64,000 nucleotides of DNA, from contig NZ_KI515774.1 of NCBI RefSeq assembly GCF_000478175.1, forward strand, positions 726,324 through 790,323, read 5' to 3'. Both the position numbers and the translations under genes were made by a program. Origin of the DNA: Corynebacterium sp. KPL1814. GTDB lineage: Bacteria > Actinomycetota > Actinomycetes > Mycobacteriales > Mycobacteriaceae. The notes under the pieces are model-generated. The model was given only the letters and a program-made list of their open reading frames with translations. It was not told the DNA's origin and made no database searches. This document shows, piece by piece, positions 19,963 through 30,118 of this stretch (its first letter is position 1; each line of letters opens with the position of its first letter).

Positions 19963-20685
19963 ATGACCACAGTGAGTGATTCCCAGTCTTTGTCCCGTCC
20001 CGCGGCGATTTTCTGGGATATGGATGGCACCTTGACCAACTCGGAGCCCTTGTGGGGTGAGGCGACGTACTATCTTTCGGAAGTGCTGGGCAAGCGCCTG
20101 ACAGCCAGACAACGCATGGATACGGTGGGGGCTACCTTTCCTACGACGCTGCGCATTTGCGCTGATAATGCGGGAGTTTCCTTGGGCGAAGGCGACGTCG
20201 AAGCCTATCGGCACAAGATGTTTGATTATGTGAAGACACTTTTTGCTGGCCGCCTAGAAATCTTTCCCGGGATCCCTGAGCTTTTAACCTCGCTTCGCCA
20301 AGACGGCATGCCGATGATGGTCACGACGAACACGGATCGCGACGTCGCGGACGCTGCCATCGCGGTAATAGGCCGCGAACATTTCGTGGACACTATTTGC
20401 GGCGATGAAGTTCCCACTGGCAAGCCCGCCCCGGATATGTACTTGGAAGCAGCCCGGCGCCTGCAGCTTGATCCAGCTCAGTGCCTTGTGTTTGAGGATT
20501 CCCCGGCAGGTATGCGCGCTGCCGTGGCCGCGGGATGCACCGTTATCGGTTTGCCCGAGGATGAAGGCGTGGAAGTGCCGGAGGGGGTAGTGGAGATTTC
20601 CCGGCTGCGCGATTCTCGCCACCTCGCAGGCGCGCGCCATGTAGATGTCTACGAGTGGTTCCGAGCTATCCAGGAAATGAAATAA
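19963..20685 (+). CDS. HAD-family phosphatase
   Basis: A 240-residue haloacid-dehalogenase-like hydrolase. Motif I is FWDMDGTLTNSEP, motif II is MMVTTNTD, motif III uses Lys in PTGKPAPDMY, and motif IV is VFEDSPAGMRAA. The cap is of the helical phosphoglycolate/beta-phosphoglucomutase type. The exact substrate cannot be read from sequence. Its position before hisE resembles the mycobacterial Rv2122c region. ATG 19963 follows GGTGGAG. Confidence 0.85.
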   Translation: MTTVSDSQSLSRPAAIFWDMDGTLTNSEPLWGEATYYLSEVLGKRLTARQRMDTVGATFPTTLRICADNAGVSLGEGDVEAYRHKMFDYVKTLFAGRLEIFPGIPELLTSLRQDGMPMMVTTNTDRDVADAAIAVIGREHFVDTICGDEVPTGKPAPDMYLEAARRLQLDPAQCLVFEDSPAGMRAAVAAGCTVIGLPEDEGVEVPEGVVEISRLRDSRHLAGARHVDVYEWFRAIQEMK

Positions 20686-20728
20686 AACCCTTCGCATTGA
20701 CTGCTTACCTGTGGAACAATAGGTAGTT

Positions 20729-20992
20729 GTGAAGGATTTTGAGACACTTTTTGCTGAGCTACTACACAAAGCAGACCAGAAGCCAGAGGGCTCTGGGACC
20801 GTCCAGGCGCTGGAAGAAGGCGCCCATCATATTGGCAAAAAGATCATCGAAGAGGCGGGCGAAGTATGGATTGCCGCCGAATACCAGTCCGATGAGGAAC
20901 TGGCGGAAGAAATGTCGCAGCTTATCTATTGGACGCAGGTCATGATGATCAAGCGCGGCCTGCGGCCTGAAGATATTTATAAATACCTATAA
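20729..20992 (+). CDS. hisE: Phosphoribosyl-ATP diphosphatase HisE
   Basis: An 87-residue single-domain MazG-like pyrophosphohydrolase for the second step of histidine synthesis. Conserved features are [15 protein letters not shown] and the acidic residues in [13 protein letters not shown]. Start is GTG 20729. It is followed 43 bases later by hisG, the enzyme of the first step, as in other actinobacteria. Confidence 0.95.
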   Translation: MKDFETLFAELLHKADQKPEGSGTVQALEEGAHHIGKKIIEEAGEVWIAAEYQSDEELAEEMSQLIYWTQVMMIKRGLRPEDIYKYL

Positions 20993-21035
20993 CTTGTTGC
21001 CCACCTGCGGTGGAGCAGACTTCCTGGAGAACAGC

Positions 21036-21881
21036 ATGATCAAAATTGCAGTACCAAATAAAGGTTCCCTATCAGAAGCGGCTTTAGAAATCCTTGGTGA
21101 GGCCGGTTATAAGGGGCGCGGCCACTCCAAAACGCTGAACGTGGTAGATTTGGACAATGGGGTGGAGTTTTTCTTCCTCCGCCCGAAGGATATCGCAATC
21201 TATGTCGCCCGCGGTGTGCTTGATCTGGGGATTACGGGGCGCGATTTAGCGCTCGATTCCAACGCCCAATTTAAAGAGGTCCTCTCACTTGGCTTCGGTG
21301 ACTCAACATTCCGCTACGCCGCACCCCAAGGAGAGGGGTGGGATATCTCTCACCTGGAGGGCAAGCGTGTGGCAACGTCGTACCCGAATTTGGTCCGACA
21401 AGACTTGGCGGAGAAGGGGATTTCCGCCGATGTGATCCGCCTCGACGGCGCGGTGGAAATATCCATCCACTTAGGCGTAGCCGATGTTATTGCTGATGTC
21501 GTGTCAACTGGTACTACGCTGCGGCAGCAGGGTTTGGCGCCCTTTGGTGAGCCCATTGTGAGCTCGGAAGCTGTTGTCATTAAACGCCACGATGCAGAGG
21601 TGACGCCAGAAGAGCAGGTTGTATTGGGCCGCATCCAAGGTATTCTGCACGCCCGCACCTACCTCATGATCGATTACAACATTGCAGAAGAAAATCTAGA
21701 TAAAGCAGCTGGTGTTACTCCGGGCCTGACTGGCCCAACGGTTTCACCGTTGGCGCGTCAAGACTGGGTGGCGGTGCGTGCGATGGTTCCGCAAAAAGAA
21801 GCCAACCAGATTATGGATCGACTTTCCCAACTCGGTGCGGAGGCAATTTTGGCTTCCGATCTCCGCATTGCCCGCTTTTAG
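21036..21881 (+). CDS. hisG: ATP phosphoribosyltransferase HisG (long form)
   Basis: A 281-residue enzyme that condenses ATP with PRPP to begin histidine synthesis. The long form has a C-terminal regulatory domain (about 210-281) that usually binds histidine for feedback inhibition. The PRPP-binding loop is [17 protein letters not shown] 21036 follows GGAGAACAGC; the frame upstream to 20994 is not supported. Confidence 0.96.
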   Translation: MIKIAVPNKGSLSEAALEILGEAGYKGRGHSKTLNVVDLDNGVEFFFLRPKDIAIYVARGVLDLGITGRDLALDSNAQFKEVLSLGFGDSTFRYAAPQGEGWDISHLEGKRVATSYPNLVRQDLAEKGISADVIRLDGAVEISIHLGVADVIADVVSTGTTLRQQGLAPFGEPIVSSEAVVIKRHDAEVTPEEQVVLGRIQGILHARTYLMIDYNIAEENLDKAAGVTPGLTGPTVSPLARQDWVAVRAMVPQKEANQIMDRLSQLGAEAILASDLRIARF

Positions 21882-21992
21882 GGGGAGTATTAAATTCTTG
21901 GTCGTCCCAACTGGGGCGAAACGTGGCTACCATTGGCGCTTGAGATTATTCACTCGGACATCATTCTCGACAGGCAAAGGAGCCGCGCCATC

Positions 21993-23552
21993 ATGGCAAA
22001 GTCGTCTAAGAAAGAAGAAAAAGACACTAAGTCTGCCGCAAAGCAAGCGGAGAATAAGCAGGAGGATAAGACCACTCATTCTGCACAGAAAAAGGTAGCT
22101 GAGCAGAAGCAGCCAAAGACGTCGAGCAAAAACACTCGTACGGAAACCGATCTGATCGGTGACTTGGAAATTCCCGCTGATGCTTACTTTGGTGTCCACA
22201 CCGTCCGCGCGATGGATAACTTCCAGATTTCCTACGTGACCATTAACACCATTCCGCACTTCATCCGCGGCATGGTGAAGGTCAAAAAGGCTGCCGCGAT
22301 GGCCAACCGTCGCTTGCACGTGCTGCCAAAGAAGAAGGCAGAGGCCATCATGTGGGCCTGTGACCAGATCTTGGATGAGGGTCGCTGCATGGACCAGTTC
22401 CCGCTCGATGTATTCCAGGGTGGTGCCGGCACCTCGTTGAACATGAACACCAATGAGGTCGTTGCCAACTTGGCCCTTGAGCACTTGGGGGAGGAGAAGG
22501 GCTCCTACGACATCATCAACCCCAACGACGATGTCAACATGTCCCAGTCCACCAACGATGCTTACCCAACCGGCTTCCGGTTGGGCCTGTACGCTGCCAT
22601 CGATGACCTCATCGTGCGCATCGACAGCCTGCGTTCCGCATTCCAGGACAAGGGTAATGAGTTCCAAGACATCCTGAAGATGGGCCGTACCCAGCTGCAG
22701 GATGCCGTCCCCATGACCTTGGGCGACGAATTCAAGGGCTTTGCTAATAATCTGAACGAGGAACAGGCCGTTCTGCGCGATGCACAGAGCCGCTTGCTGC
22801 AGATCAACCTCGGCGCAACCGCCATCGGTACCGGTGTTAACACTCCAGCCGGCTACCGCCACCAGGTAACCGCCGCATTGTCGGAGGTCACTGGCCTGGA
22901 GATGAAGACTGCGAGCGACCTTATCGAGGCTACCTCTGACTGCGGTGCCTACGTATTCTTGCACTCCGCCATCAAGCGCGCTGCCATGAAGCTGTCCAAG
23001 ATCTGTAACGACCTGCGCCTGCTGTCCTCTGGTCCGCGCGCTGGCCTTGGCGAGATCAACCTGCCAGCCCGCCAGGCAGGTTCCTCCATCATGCCGGGTA
23101 AGGTCAACCCAGTCATCCCAGAGGTTGTCAACCAGACCTGCTTCAAGATCTTCGGCAACGACCACGTCGTGACCATGGCTGCAGAGGCAGGCCAGTTGCA
23201 GCTCAACGTGATGGAGCCGGTCATCGGTGAGGCGCTGTTCCAGTCCATCCGCATCATGGGCAACGCGGTTGATGCCCTGCGTGAGAAGTGTGTTACCGGC
23301 ATTACCGCTAACGCCGACGTGTGCCGCCAGTACGTGGAGAACTCCATTGGTATCGTCACCTACTTGAACCCATTCATTGGCCACCACAACGGTGACGAGA
23401 TTGCCAAGGAATCCCTCAAGACCGGCAAGGGTGTCAAGGAACTCGTCCTGGAGAAGGGCCTTCTGGATGAGGCAACGCTGAACAAGGTTCTGTCGGTAGA
23501 AAACCTGATGCACCCAGAGTTTCGCGGTCAGCTTTTCCTCGATGACAACTAA
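21993..23552 (+). CDS. aspA: Aspartate ammonia-lyase with lysine-rich N-terminal extension
   Basis: A 519-residue aspartase that converts aspartate to fumarate and ammonia. The superfamily signature [11 protein letters not shown] is present, as are [10 protein letters not shown] and [10 protein letters not shown]. The first 50 residues are a Lys/Glu/Gln-rich, probably disordered extension ([15 protein letters not shown]), a feature I also recall from C. glutamicum AspA. ATG 21993 has AAAGGAG upstream. The neighbouring Dcu transporter suggests fumarate/succinate exchange. Confidence 0.95.
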   Translation: MAKSSKKEEKDTKSAAKQAENKQEDKTTHSAQKKVAEQKQPKTSSKNTRTETDLIGDLEIPADAYFGVHTVRAMDNFQISYVTINTIPHFIRGMVKVKKAAAMANRRLHVLPKKKAEAIMWACDQILDEGRCMDQFPLDVFQGGAGTSLNMNTNEVVANLALEHLGEEKGSYDIINPNDDVNMSQSTNDAYPTGFRLGLYAAIDDLIVRIDSLRSAFQDKGNEFQDILKMGRTQLQDAVPMTLGDEFKGFANNLNEEQAVLRDAQSRLLQINLGATAIGTGVNTPAGYRHQVTAALSEVTGLEMKTASDLIEATSDCGAYVFLHSAIKRAAMKLSKICNDLRLLSSGPRAGLGEINLPARQAGSSIMPGKVNPVIPEVVNQTCFKIFGNDHVVTMAAEAGQLQLNVMEPVIGEALFQSIRIMGNAVDALREKCVTGITANADVCRQYVENSIGIVTYLNPFIGHHNGDEIAKESLKTGKGVKELVLEKGLLDEATLNKVLSVENLMHPEFRGQLFLDDN

Positions 23553-23582
23553 GTAAAGTTCGCGAGCCGGAGTGCTGCATGA

Positions 23583-23619
23583 GGTGGGCGATGCCCATCC
23601 TCATGGTGGTGCCCACCAT
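23583..23619 (+). promoter_or_regulatory. Mutually exclusive hairpins after aspA
   Basis: Two small hairpins (GGGC-gat-GCCC at 23586-23596 and ATGGTGG-tgc-CCACCAT at 23603-23619) compete with one longer pairing (GGTGGGC 23583-23589 with GCCCACC 23611-23617). They lie 30-67 bases after the aspA stop. Such alternatives are typical of attenuators, but they may only be part of the terminator. Confidence 0.35.
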
Positions 23620-23620
23620 T

Positions 23621-23680
23621 CCGCACACACCGTGCTGTTTTTTCCGTGGAAAGCGGAAAAGTACTCCATGGTGTGTGCGG
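23621..23680 (+). terminator. Large nested hairpin between aspA and dcu
   Basis: Outer stem CCGCACACACC (23621-23631) pairs with GGTGTGTGCGG (23670-23680). An inner stem TTTTCCG (23640-23646) pairs with CGGAAAA (23654-23660). A pyrimidine run (TCTCTTTC) follows. It could terminate aspA or protect its 3' end. Confidence 0.6.
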
Positions 23681-23912
23681 TCTCTTTCGTGAATGCCTGA
23701 GCTAACGTCTCCCGTTTCCATAGTGCAGCGGCATGGAAATATACCGAACGGTTTATAACGCGAGGTAGAACACATGTGGGAAGCAACACAAACGGGCAGA
23801 ATGCGTAAATAAAACAACATATTCAAGGCAAAATAGAAATGTAAGGGTGGTCCACGACCGGCATGCTGATGTGTGTCCACCACGTGTAGTTGAGAACGTG
23901 TGGAGTGTATCC

Positions 23913-25220
23913 ATGGTTATTATTCATATTGTCATCGTTCTCGCGGCCATTATCTTAGGTGCGAGAATTGGGTCCATAGGCATCGGCATGGCCGGTGGCC
24001 TAGGCGTTCTCCTTTTGGGCGTTGCGGGAGTTCCCGTAACTAGGGAAGACATTCCGTTCGACGTCATCGCCATCATTATGACGGTGATCGCGGCCATCGC
24101 CGCGATGCAAAAGGCCGGCGGCATGGACTATTTGGTTCACGTGGCCGAGAAGTTCCTGCGCAAAAACCCCAAGAAGATTACGTTTTACGCACCCATCGTG
24201 ACCTGGTTGATGACGGTCTTAGCTGGTACCGGGCACACCTCCTTTTCCACGCTGCCGGTCATCGTTGAGGTGGCCAAGGAAGGCAAGGTTCGCCCGTCGC
24301 GCCCGCTATCTATCGCGGTCGTCGCCGCGCAGATGGGTATTTGTGCCTCGCCGATTTCTGCTGCAGTTGTCATCCTGGCTGGTCTGCTTGAACCTATGGG
24401 GGTGGGGTACCTCCAAGTGCTCGGCGTGTTGATTCCAGCTACCTTTTTGTCCATCTTCCCCGCAGCTTGGCTGGCCAATAAGTTTGGTAAGGAGCTGGAA
24501 GATGACCCTGTGTACCAAGAGTGCAAGGCGCAGGGCCTGGTCAAAGAGCCGATTGGTGCTAGCAAATATGAGCCCAAGGAAGGCGCTAAGTCTTCCGTCG
24601 TTATCTTCCTTATCGCCATCGTTATCGTCATGGCATGGGCTACCATTTCTTCCGAACAAGTTGGGCTCATCACGGATCCAACGCTGCCGCGCAATGAGGC
24701 GATTATGACGGTCATGCTTTCGGCCGCGACGATCATCGTGCTCAAGACCAAGATCCCGGCCGCTGACGTCCTCAATACCCCGGTATTTAAATCGGGCATG
24801 TCCGCCTGCATCTGTGTGCTGGGTGTCGCGTGGTTGGGAACCACCCTTATCAACCACTACTTGGACGATATTCAAGCCTTGGCTGGTGACGTCATTGAAG
24901 CTTCGCCATGGTTGCTGGCAGTGGTGCTCTTCTTCGCCGCAGCCCTGCTGTACTCGCAGGCTGCTACCACCAAGGCGCTCATGCCCGCCGCGTTGGCGTT
25001 GGGAGTAAGCCCGGTTACCGCTGTGGCCGCATTCCCGGCAGTTTCTGCTCTGTTCATCCTGCCTACGTACCCCACGTTGCTGGCAGCAGTCGAAATGGAT
25101 GATACGGGCACGACCAAGATCGGCAAGGCCGTATTCAACCACCCATTCCTCATCCCTGGCGTGGTCAGCATCGCCGGTTCCGTGCTCCTTGGCTACGCAC
25201 TCGGCGCGGTAATCATTTAG
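23913..25220 (+). CDS. Anaerobic C4-dicarboxylate transporter, Dcu family
   Basis: A 435-residue, very hydrophobic carrier with about 10-12 membrane segments. Dcu proteins exchange fumarate, succinate, malate and aspartate. Typical segments are APIVTWLMTVLAGTGHTSFSTLPV and FAAALLYSQAATTKALMPAAL. ATG 23913 follows GTGGAGTG; the upstream frame to 23847 is non-coding in character. Placement after aspA matches dcuA/dcuB-aspA pairs of enterobacteria and fits fumarate supply under oxygen limitation. Confidence 0.9.
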   Translation: MVIIHIVIVLAAIILGARIGSIGIGMAGGLGVLLLGVAGVPVTREDIPFDVIAIIMTVIAAIAAMQKAGGMDYLVHVAEKFLRKNPKKITFYAPIVTWLMTVLAGTGHTSFSTLPVIVEVAKEGKVRPSRPLSIAVVAAQMGICASPISAAVVILAGLLEPMGVGYLQVLGVLIPATFLSIFPAAWLANKFGKELEDDPVYQECKAQGLVKEPIGASKYEPKEGAKSSVVIFLIAIVIVMAWATISSEQVGLITDPTLPRNEAIMTVMLSAATIIVLKTKIPAADVLNTPVFKSGMSACICVLGVAWLGTTLINHYLDDIQALAGDVIEASPWLLAVVLFFAAALLYSQAATTKALMPAALALGVSPVTAVAAFPAVSALFILPTYPTLLAAVEMDDTGTTKIGKAVFNHPFLIPGVVSIAGSVLLGYALGAVII

Positions 25221-25243
25221 CGAGTCCTCTAGCTTGCACTCCC

Positions 25244-25279
25244 AGTGGCGTCTTCTCCGCGGAGAGGGCGCCACTTTTA
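25244..25279 (+). terminator. Intrinsic terminator after the dcu gene
   Basis: AGTGGCG (25244-25250) pairs with CGCCACT (25269-25275), with inner pairing TCTCC/GGAGA, followed by TTTTAT. Confidence 0.8.
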
Positions 25280-25369
25280 TGTGGAAGCTCCACCATAAGA
25301 AATGTTCCGTCTCACACTTCATACCCCCATGCGACTTGGCTTATGCCAGAAATCGGTAGGGTAGGTGCC

Positions 25370-27037
25370 ATGACTACGCAGCCATCCGATGTTGAAATCG
25401 CACAAGCCCATAACCTGCAGCCGATTGGGGAGATCGCAGCCAAAGCAGGCATCCCCGAAGATGCAGTAATTCCCTTTGGTTCCACGAAAGCCAAGGTGGA
25501 TATCACCAAGGTGGACTACGCCAAAGACAAGCGCGGCAAGCTCGTGCTGGTGACAGGAGTCTCCCCAACACCTGCTGGCGAAGGTAAATCCACGGTGCTT
25601 ATCGGCTTGACCGATGCGCTGGATCAGATCGGGAAGAAGGCTATCGTGGCCCTGCGCGAGCCATCCCAGGGCCCGGTCATGGGCATCAAGGGCGGCGCCG
25701 CGGGTGGCGGTTACGCCCAGATTGTGCCGATGGAGGATATCAACCTGCACTTCACCGGTGACTTCCACGCCATTGCCGCGGCAACGAATACGCTGGCTGC
25801 CATCATCGACAATCACATTCACCAGGGCAACCAGCTGGGCATCGACCCGCGCCGCGTCACGTGGCAGCGCTGCGTCGACGTGAACGACCGCGCACTGCGC
25901 AATGTGGTCACCGGGCTCGGCGGCCCTGCGCACGGCGTGCCGGCAGAAACGGGCTTTACCATTACAGCCGCCTCCGAGATCATGGCCATTTTGTGCTTGG
26001 CGACGAGCCTCGATGACCTCAAGCAGCGCCTAGGCGATATCACCGTCGGCTTTACCTATGACCAGCGGCCAGTGACCGCGCGGGAGCTCGATGCGGAAGG
26101 CGCGCTGACCGCGCTGATGCGCGATGCTTTGAACCCAAACCTCGTGCAAACTCTCGGCGGGGTTCCCGCACTCGTGCACGGTGGTCCCTTCGCCAATATC
26201 GCGCACGGCTGCAACTCCTTGCTGGCGACGCAGACCGCCCTGCAGTTTGGCGATATCGTGCTGTCTGAAGCCGGCTTCGGCGCGGATCTTGGCGGCGAGA
26301 AGTTTATGGATATCAAGTCCCGGTTTGGTGACCTGGACGTGGCCGGCGCGGTGGTTGTGGCGACGATCCGCTCGCAGAAGTACAACGGGGGCGTTGCCAA
26401 GGACAAGCTCACCGAGGAAAACCTTGAGGCGCTGCAGAAGGGCATCGTCAACCTTGAGCGCCACGTAGAAAACCTGCGCAAGTTTGGGATCAAGCCCGTC
26501 GTCGCGCTGAACCTTTTCTGGTCCGATACCGAGGCGGAGCGCCAGTTCATGCGCGATTGGGCTAAGGACTTCGGCGTGGCCCTGGAAGAGGCCAACGTCT
26601 GGGCCGAAGGCGGCGCAGGAGCGACGAAGCTGGCCGAGACCCTGTTGGAGAACCTCGAGGGCGGCGCGCAGCAGCTCTACGATCCAGAAGAAGGCATCGA
26701 GGCCTCCATCGAGACCATCGCCCGCGAGATCTACCGCGCAGACCGCGTGGAATACGGCTCCAAGGCCGTGAAGGACTTGCAATACATCAAGGACAATGGC
26801 TGGGATAAACTGCCCGTAGTCATTTCCAAGACGCAGTATTCCTTCTCCGATGAAGCAACGGCATTGGGTGCACCGGAAGGCCACACGCTGCACGTGCGCG
26901 AGCTACTGCCGCGCACCGGTTCCGGGTTCATCGTGGTGCTGACCGGCAACGTGATGACCATGCCGGGCCTGCCCAAGAAGTCGGCGGCCAATAATATCGA
27001 CGTCGCCGCCGATGGCACGGTATCCGGACTGTTCTAA
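25370..27037 (+). CDS. fhs: Formate--tetrahydrofolate ligase
   Basis: A 555-residue enzyme forming 10-formyl-THF from formate, THF and ATP in one-carbon metabolism. The P-loop motif TPAGEGKST is at about residues 67-75. Family blocks GIKGGAAGGGYAQ and LSEAGFGADLGGEKFMDIK follow. TAGGGT lies 7 bases before ATG 25370, so the mRNA is probably leaderless; an upstream frame to 25343 is not supported. Confidence 0.96.
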   Translation: MTTQPSDVEIAQAHNLQPIGEIAAKAGIPEDAVIPFGSTKAKVDITKVDYAKDKRGKLVLVTGVSPTPAGEGKSTVLIGLTDALDQIGKKAIVALREPSQGPVMGIKGGAAGGGYAQIVPMEDINLHFTGDFHAIAAATNTLAAIIDNHIHQGNQLGIDPRRVTWQRCVDVNDRALRNVVTGLGGPAHGVPAETGFTITAASEIMAILCLATSLDDLKQRLGDITVGFTYDQRPVTARELDAEGALTALMRDALNPNLVQTLGGVPALVHGGPFANIAHGCNSLLATQTALQFGDIVLSEAGFGADLGGEKFMDIKSRFGDLDVAGAVVVATIRSQKYNGGVAKDKLTEENLEALQKGIVNLERHVENLRKFGIKPVVALNLFWSDTEAERQFMRDWAKDFGVALEEANVWAEGGAGATKLAETLLENLEGGAQQLYDPEEGIEASIETIAREIYRADRVEYGSKAVKDLQYIKDNGWDKLPVVISKTQYSFSDEATALGAPEGHTLHVRELLPRTGSGFIVVLTGNVMTMPGLPKKSAANNIDVAADGTVSGLF

Positions 27038-27043
27038 AAGGTT

Positions 27044-27871
27044 TTAATCCGCCGCGGAGCCCGGCCACCCCGGGTACTCCGGCGGCGTGCCGCCAAATTC
27101 GGGGCAGATCGCCTGATGCGCGCACCAATTACAGAGCTTGGAGCGCTTCGGGCGAAAATCCCCGGCGCGCCCATCGGCCTCAATCTTGGCCCACAGTTGG
27201 CCTAGATCGCGCTCGAAGTATTCGAGTTCTTCCTGGGTAGGAGCTAAAAACATCGAGTCCAGCACCTTGAGATACATCAGCCGCAGTTGGTGAGGGATGA
27301 TGCCCAGCAGGCGCCAGTACACCAGGGCGTAAAAGCGCATCTGGAATTGGGCGCTCTGGGAAAACCGGGGTGCTGGTTTCTTTCCCGTCTTATAATCCAC
27401 GACGCGCACCTCGCCGGTGGGGGCGCGGTCCACGCGGTCAATAAACCCGCGCACGGGTACGCCATTGGGCAGGACCGTATTGACATACATCTCGGTTTCT
27501 TGGCAGTCGAAGCCCTGCGGGTTTTCCATCTGAAAATAGCCCTTGAGCAGCTCGCGGGCGGCGACGAAGAAGTCATACGTCTCTTCTTCGGGCACGAGCT
27601 CGAGCAGTTCAGCGTCCTCTTCTGTCATCGCGGCCCAGCTCGGTTTGATCATCTTTACCGCTGCTGGGTAGGTGCGCTCTTCACGCGGGAGCTTATGCGT
27701 TTCTTCTAGGACCGCGTGGACCAGGGTTCCCTTAACTTGGGCGATGGTCTTGGGCTCGGGAATCTTGTCGATGGCCCGGAATCGATAGAGCAGCGGGCAC
27801 TGCTGGTAGTCGGAGGCGCGCGAGGGCGACAGGGCAAGGGGACGGGGGCGGGGAGTTGATGTAGTAGCCAT
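27044..27871 (-). CDS. RecB-family PD-(D/E)XK nuclease with Fe-S cysteines
   Basis: A 275-residue protein like M. tuberculosis Rv2119. The nuclease core is visible as GTLVHAVLEETH (His-containing motif), RGFIDRVDRAPTGEVRVVDYKTGKK (Asp and the D-x-K core) and QFQMRFYALVYW. One Cys in SDYQQCPLLYRFR and three in LCNWCAHQAICPEF form the four-cysteine Fe-S clamp known from AddB and Cas4. It should be a single-stranded DNA exonuclease in repair. It converges with fhs, and its neighbours match the mycobacterial order. Confidence 0.88.
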   Translation of the reverse strand: MATTSTPRPRPLALSPSRASDYQQCPLLYRFRAIDKIPEPKTIAQVKGTLVHAVLEETHKLPREERTYPAAVKMIKPSWAAMTEEDAELLELVPEEETYDFFVAARELLKGYFQMENPQGFDCQETEMYVNTVLPNGVPVRGFIDRVDRAPTGEVRVVDYKTGKKPAPRFSQSAQFQMRFYALVYWRLLGIIPHQLRLMYLKVLDSMFLAPTQEELEYFERDLGQLWAKIEADGRAGDFRPKRSKLCNWCAHQAICPEFGGTPPEYPGWPGSAAD

Positions 27872-27917
27872 GGTGTATCTAGCCTATCGCTGATCGTTTC
27901 GTGGCAAGCTAGAAGGC

Positions 27918-29171
27918 ATGAGTTATACCGATAAGTTCCTTGATTTCTTGGCGGCCTCGCCGTCGTCGTACCACGCCGCGCATGAGGTAGCGCGCCAGCT
28001 GCAAGAATTTGGCTTCCAGGTTCAGGATGAGCGCGAGGACTGGTCGGCCGCACCAGGCGGGCACGTCATGGTCCGCGGCGGTGCGGTTGCCGCGTGGTAC
28101 GTGCCGGAAGGCGCCGATAAGAACTCCGGTTTCCGCATCGTTGGCTCGCATACTGATTCGCCGGGGCTGGCGCTCAAGCCCACGCCCGATTTTTCGGCTG
28201 TAGGTTGGCAACAGGTCGCGGTGGAAATCTACGGCGGTGCCTTGCTGCACACGTGGTTTGATCGTGAACTTACCGTCGCCGGCCAGGTGGTGACCACGGA
28301 TGGGCGCCAGCACCTCGTGAATACGGGTCCAGTCCTGCGCCTTCCTTCGCTAGCCATTCACTTGTACCGCAAGGATGAGTTCAAGCCGGACCGCCAAAAG
28401 CACATGCAGCCGGTGCTGACGGTCGGCGATGAAGAGGCGTCGATCCTGCAGGTGGTGGGGGAGCAGGCGGGCATCGCCAAGCAGGATATTGCTTCCTTCA
28501 ACCTGATTACCGCCGATGCCGCCCGGGGTGCCGTCTTTGGCGCGGGCGAAAAGTTTATCGCGGCTGGCCGCATGGATAACCTATCTTCGGTGCACGCCTC
28601 GCTGGAGGCCATGCAAAGCGCTGCGCAGGACTATGACGGCTCCGATATTTTGGTCATGATGGCCTTTGACCACGAGGAAGTGGGCTCGAGTTCCCGCTAT
28701 GGTGCCGCCGGACCGATCCTGCAGGACGTGCTAACCCGCACCGCCCGCGCGCTGGGGGCTAATGAGGAAGAGCGATTCCAGATGTTCGCTCGCTCCAGCT
28801 GCGTGTCTGCCGATGCCGCGCACTCGGTGCACCCCAATTACGCGGATAAGCACGACCCCACCCACCAGCCGATCATTGGGCAGGGCCCAGTGACCAAGAT
28901 CAACGGCAACCAGCGCTACGCCTCAGATGCACAGACGATTGCTCTGTGGGAGACCGCGTGTGCCAAGGGTGGGGTTCCGGTGCAGCGTTTCGTGGGCAAT
29001 AACGATGTGCCGTGCGGCTCGACCATCGGCCCGATTACCGCAACGCGGCTGGGTATCGACACCGTCGATGTGGGCGTGCCGATGCTGTCGATGCACTCCG
29101 CGCGCGAGATGGTGGGCGAGCAGGACCAAATATGGCTCTCGCGGGCTCTTGAGGCATACTTGAAGGGTTAG
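27918..29171 (+). CDS. M18-family aminopeptidase
   Basis: A 417-residue metallopeptidase of the aspartyl aminopeptidase family. Zinc ligands and catalytic acids are seen in GSHTDSPGLALKP (His, Asp), AGRMDNLSS, DHEEVGSS (Glu pair) and near the end in GVPMLSMHSAREM (His). It removes N-terminal acidic or neutral residues from peptides in the cytosol. The gene is divergent from the RecB-like nuclease gene. Confidence 0.93.
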   Translation: MSYTDKFLDFLAASPSSYHAAHEVARQLQEFGFQVQDEREDWSAAPGGHVMVRGGAVAAWYVPEGADKNSGFRIVGSHTDSPGLALKPTPDFSAVGWQQVAVEIYGGALLHTWFDRELTVAGQVVTTDGRQHLVNTGPVLRLPSLAIHLYRKDEFKPDRQKHMQPVLTVGDEEASILQVVGEQAGIAKQDIASFNLITADAARGAVFGAGEKFIAAGRMDNLSSVHASLEAMQSAAQDYDGSDILVMMAFDHEEVGSSSRYGAAGPILQDVLTRTARALGANEEERFQMFARSSCVSADAAHSVHPNYADKHDPTHQPIIGQGPVTKINGNQRYASDAQTIALWETACAKGGVPVQRFVGNNDVPCGSTIGPITATRLGIDTVDVGVPMLSMHSAREMVGEQDQIWLSRALEAYLKG

Positions 29172-29199
29172 TACCCACAACCTCGAGGAGTTTTGCGGC

Positions 29200-30036
29200 A
29201 TGGCTTATTCTGGCCCCTTTTCCTATGGCGACCGCGTGCAGCTGACGGACGCCAAGCGGCGCCACTACACGGTCATTTTGAAAGAAGGAGGCCAGTTCCA
29301 TTCCCATAAAGGCATAATCAACCACGATGACATCATGGGGATGGATGAAGGTTCCGTCATCGAGTCCACCCTGGGCTCGTCCTTCCTGCTCTTCCGCCAC
29401 CTCATGGTGGATCACGTCTTATCGATGCCGCGCGGTGCCGCCGTCATTTATCCCAAGGACGCCGCACAAATCTTGGTCGAGGGCGATATCTTCATGGGCG
29501 CCCGCGTGCTTGAGGCCGGTGCGGGCTCCGGCGCCTTGTCGATGTCCCTCCTGCGCGCCGTGGGCCCCGAAGGCCACGTCTATTCCTATGAAATCCGCGA
29601 TGATCACCTGGAGTACGCGGTCGATAACGTCGAGGAATACTTTGGCGCTCGCCCCGAGTGGTGGTCGCCGCGCCTAGGCGATCTCGGTGATGTCACCGCT
29701 GAGGACCTCGGTGGCCCCGTCGACCGCATCGTCTTGGACATGCTGGAGCCTTGGGAGAACCTGGAGACCGTGCGCGATCTGCTGATCCCTGGCGGCGTGT
29801 TCATGACCTATGTGGCAACGGTCCCGCAGCTGATGAAGGTCATGGAGGGCATCCGTGAGCTACAATGCTTTACCGAACCGAAGGCGTGGGAATCCCTCGT
29901 GCGCGAATGGAAGGTAGAAGGCTTAGCCACCCGCCCGGAGCACCGCATGAACGCGCACACCGCATTCCTAATTTGGACTAGGCGGCTTGCCGATGGCGTC
30001 ACCCCACCGCGCCCCCAGCGCCGCGCCCGCAAATAA
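29200..30036 (+). CDS. trmI: tRNA (adenine(58)-N1)-methyltransferase TrmI
   Basis: A 278-residue Rossmann methyltransferase like Rv2118c. It makes m1A58 in the T-loop of tRNAs as a homotetramer. The SAM motif is VLEAGAGSGALSMSLLRAVG, and DRIVLDMLEPWEN is the catalytic region. ATG 29200 has GAGGAG upstream. It lies just upstream of the ARC/Pup genes, as in mycobacteria. Confidence 0.95.
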   Translation: MAYSGPFSYGDRVQLTDAKRRHYTVILKEGGQFHSHKGIINHDDIMGMDEGSVIESTLGSSFLLFRHLMVDHVLSMPRGAAVIYPKDAAQILVEGDIFMGARVLEAGAGSGALSMSLLRAVGPEGHVYSYEIRDDHLEYAVDNVEEYFGARPEWWSPRLGDLGDVTAEDLGGPVDRIVLDMLEPWENLETVRDLLIPGGVFMTYVATVPQLMKVMEGIRELQCFTEPKAWESLVREWKVEGLATRPEHRMNAHTAFLIWTRRLADGVTPPRPQRRARK

Positions 30037-30118
30037 GGTGCACAGTTTTAAGTACACGGGTGTAATTAAATACTAAAGTGGCCTCGCTCATACCTTGTCG
30101 CGCGTTAAAGTGGTGTGC

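Noticed and set aside
21927-23513. 528-codon open frame antisense to aspA
   Set aside because: Same mirror effect; aspA is unmistakable on the plus strand.
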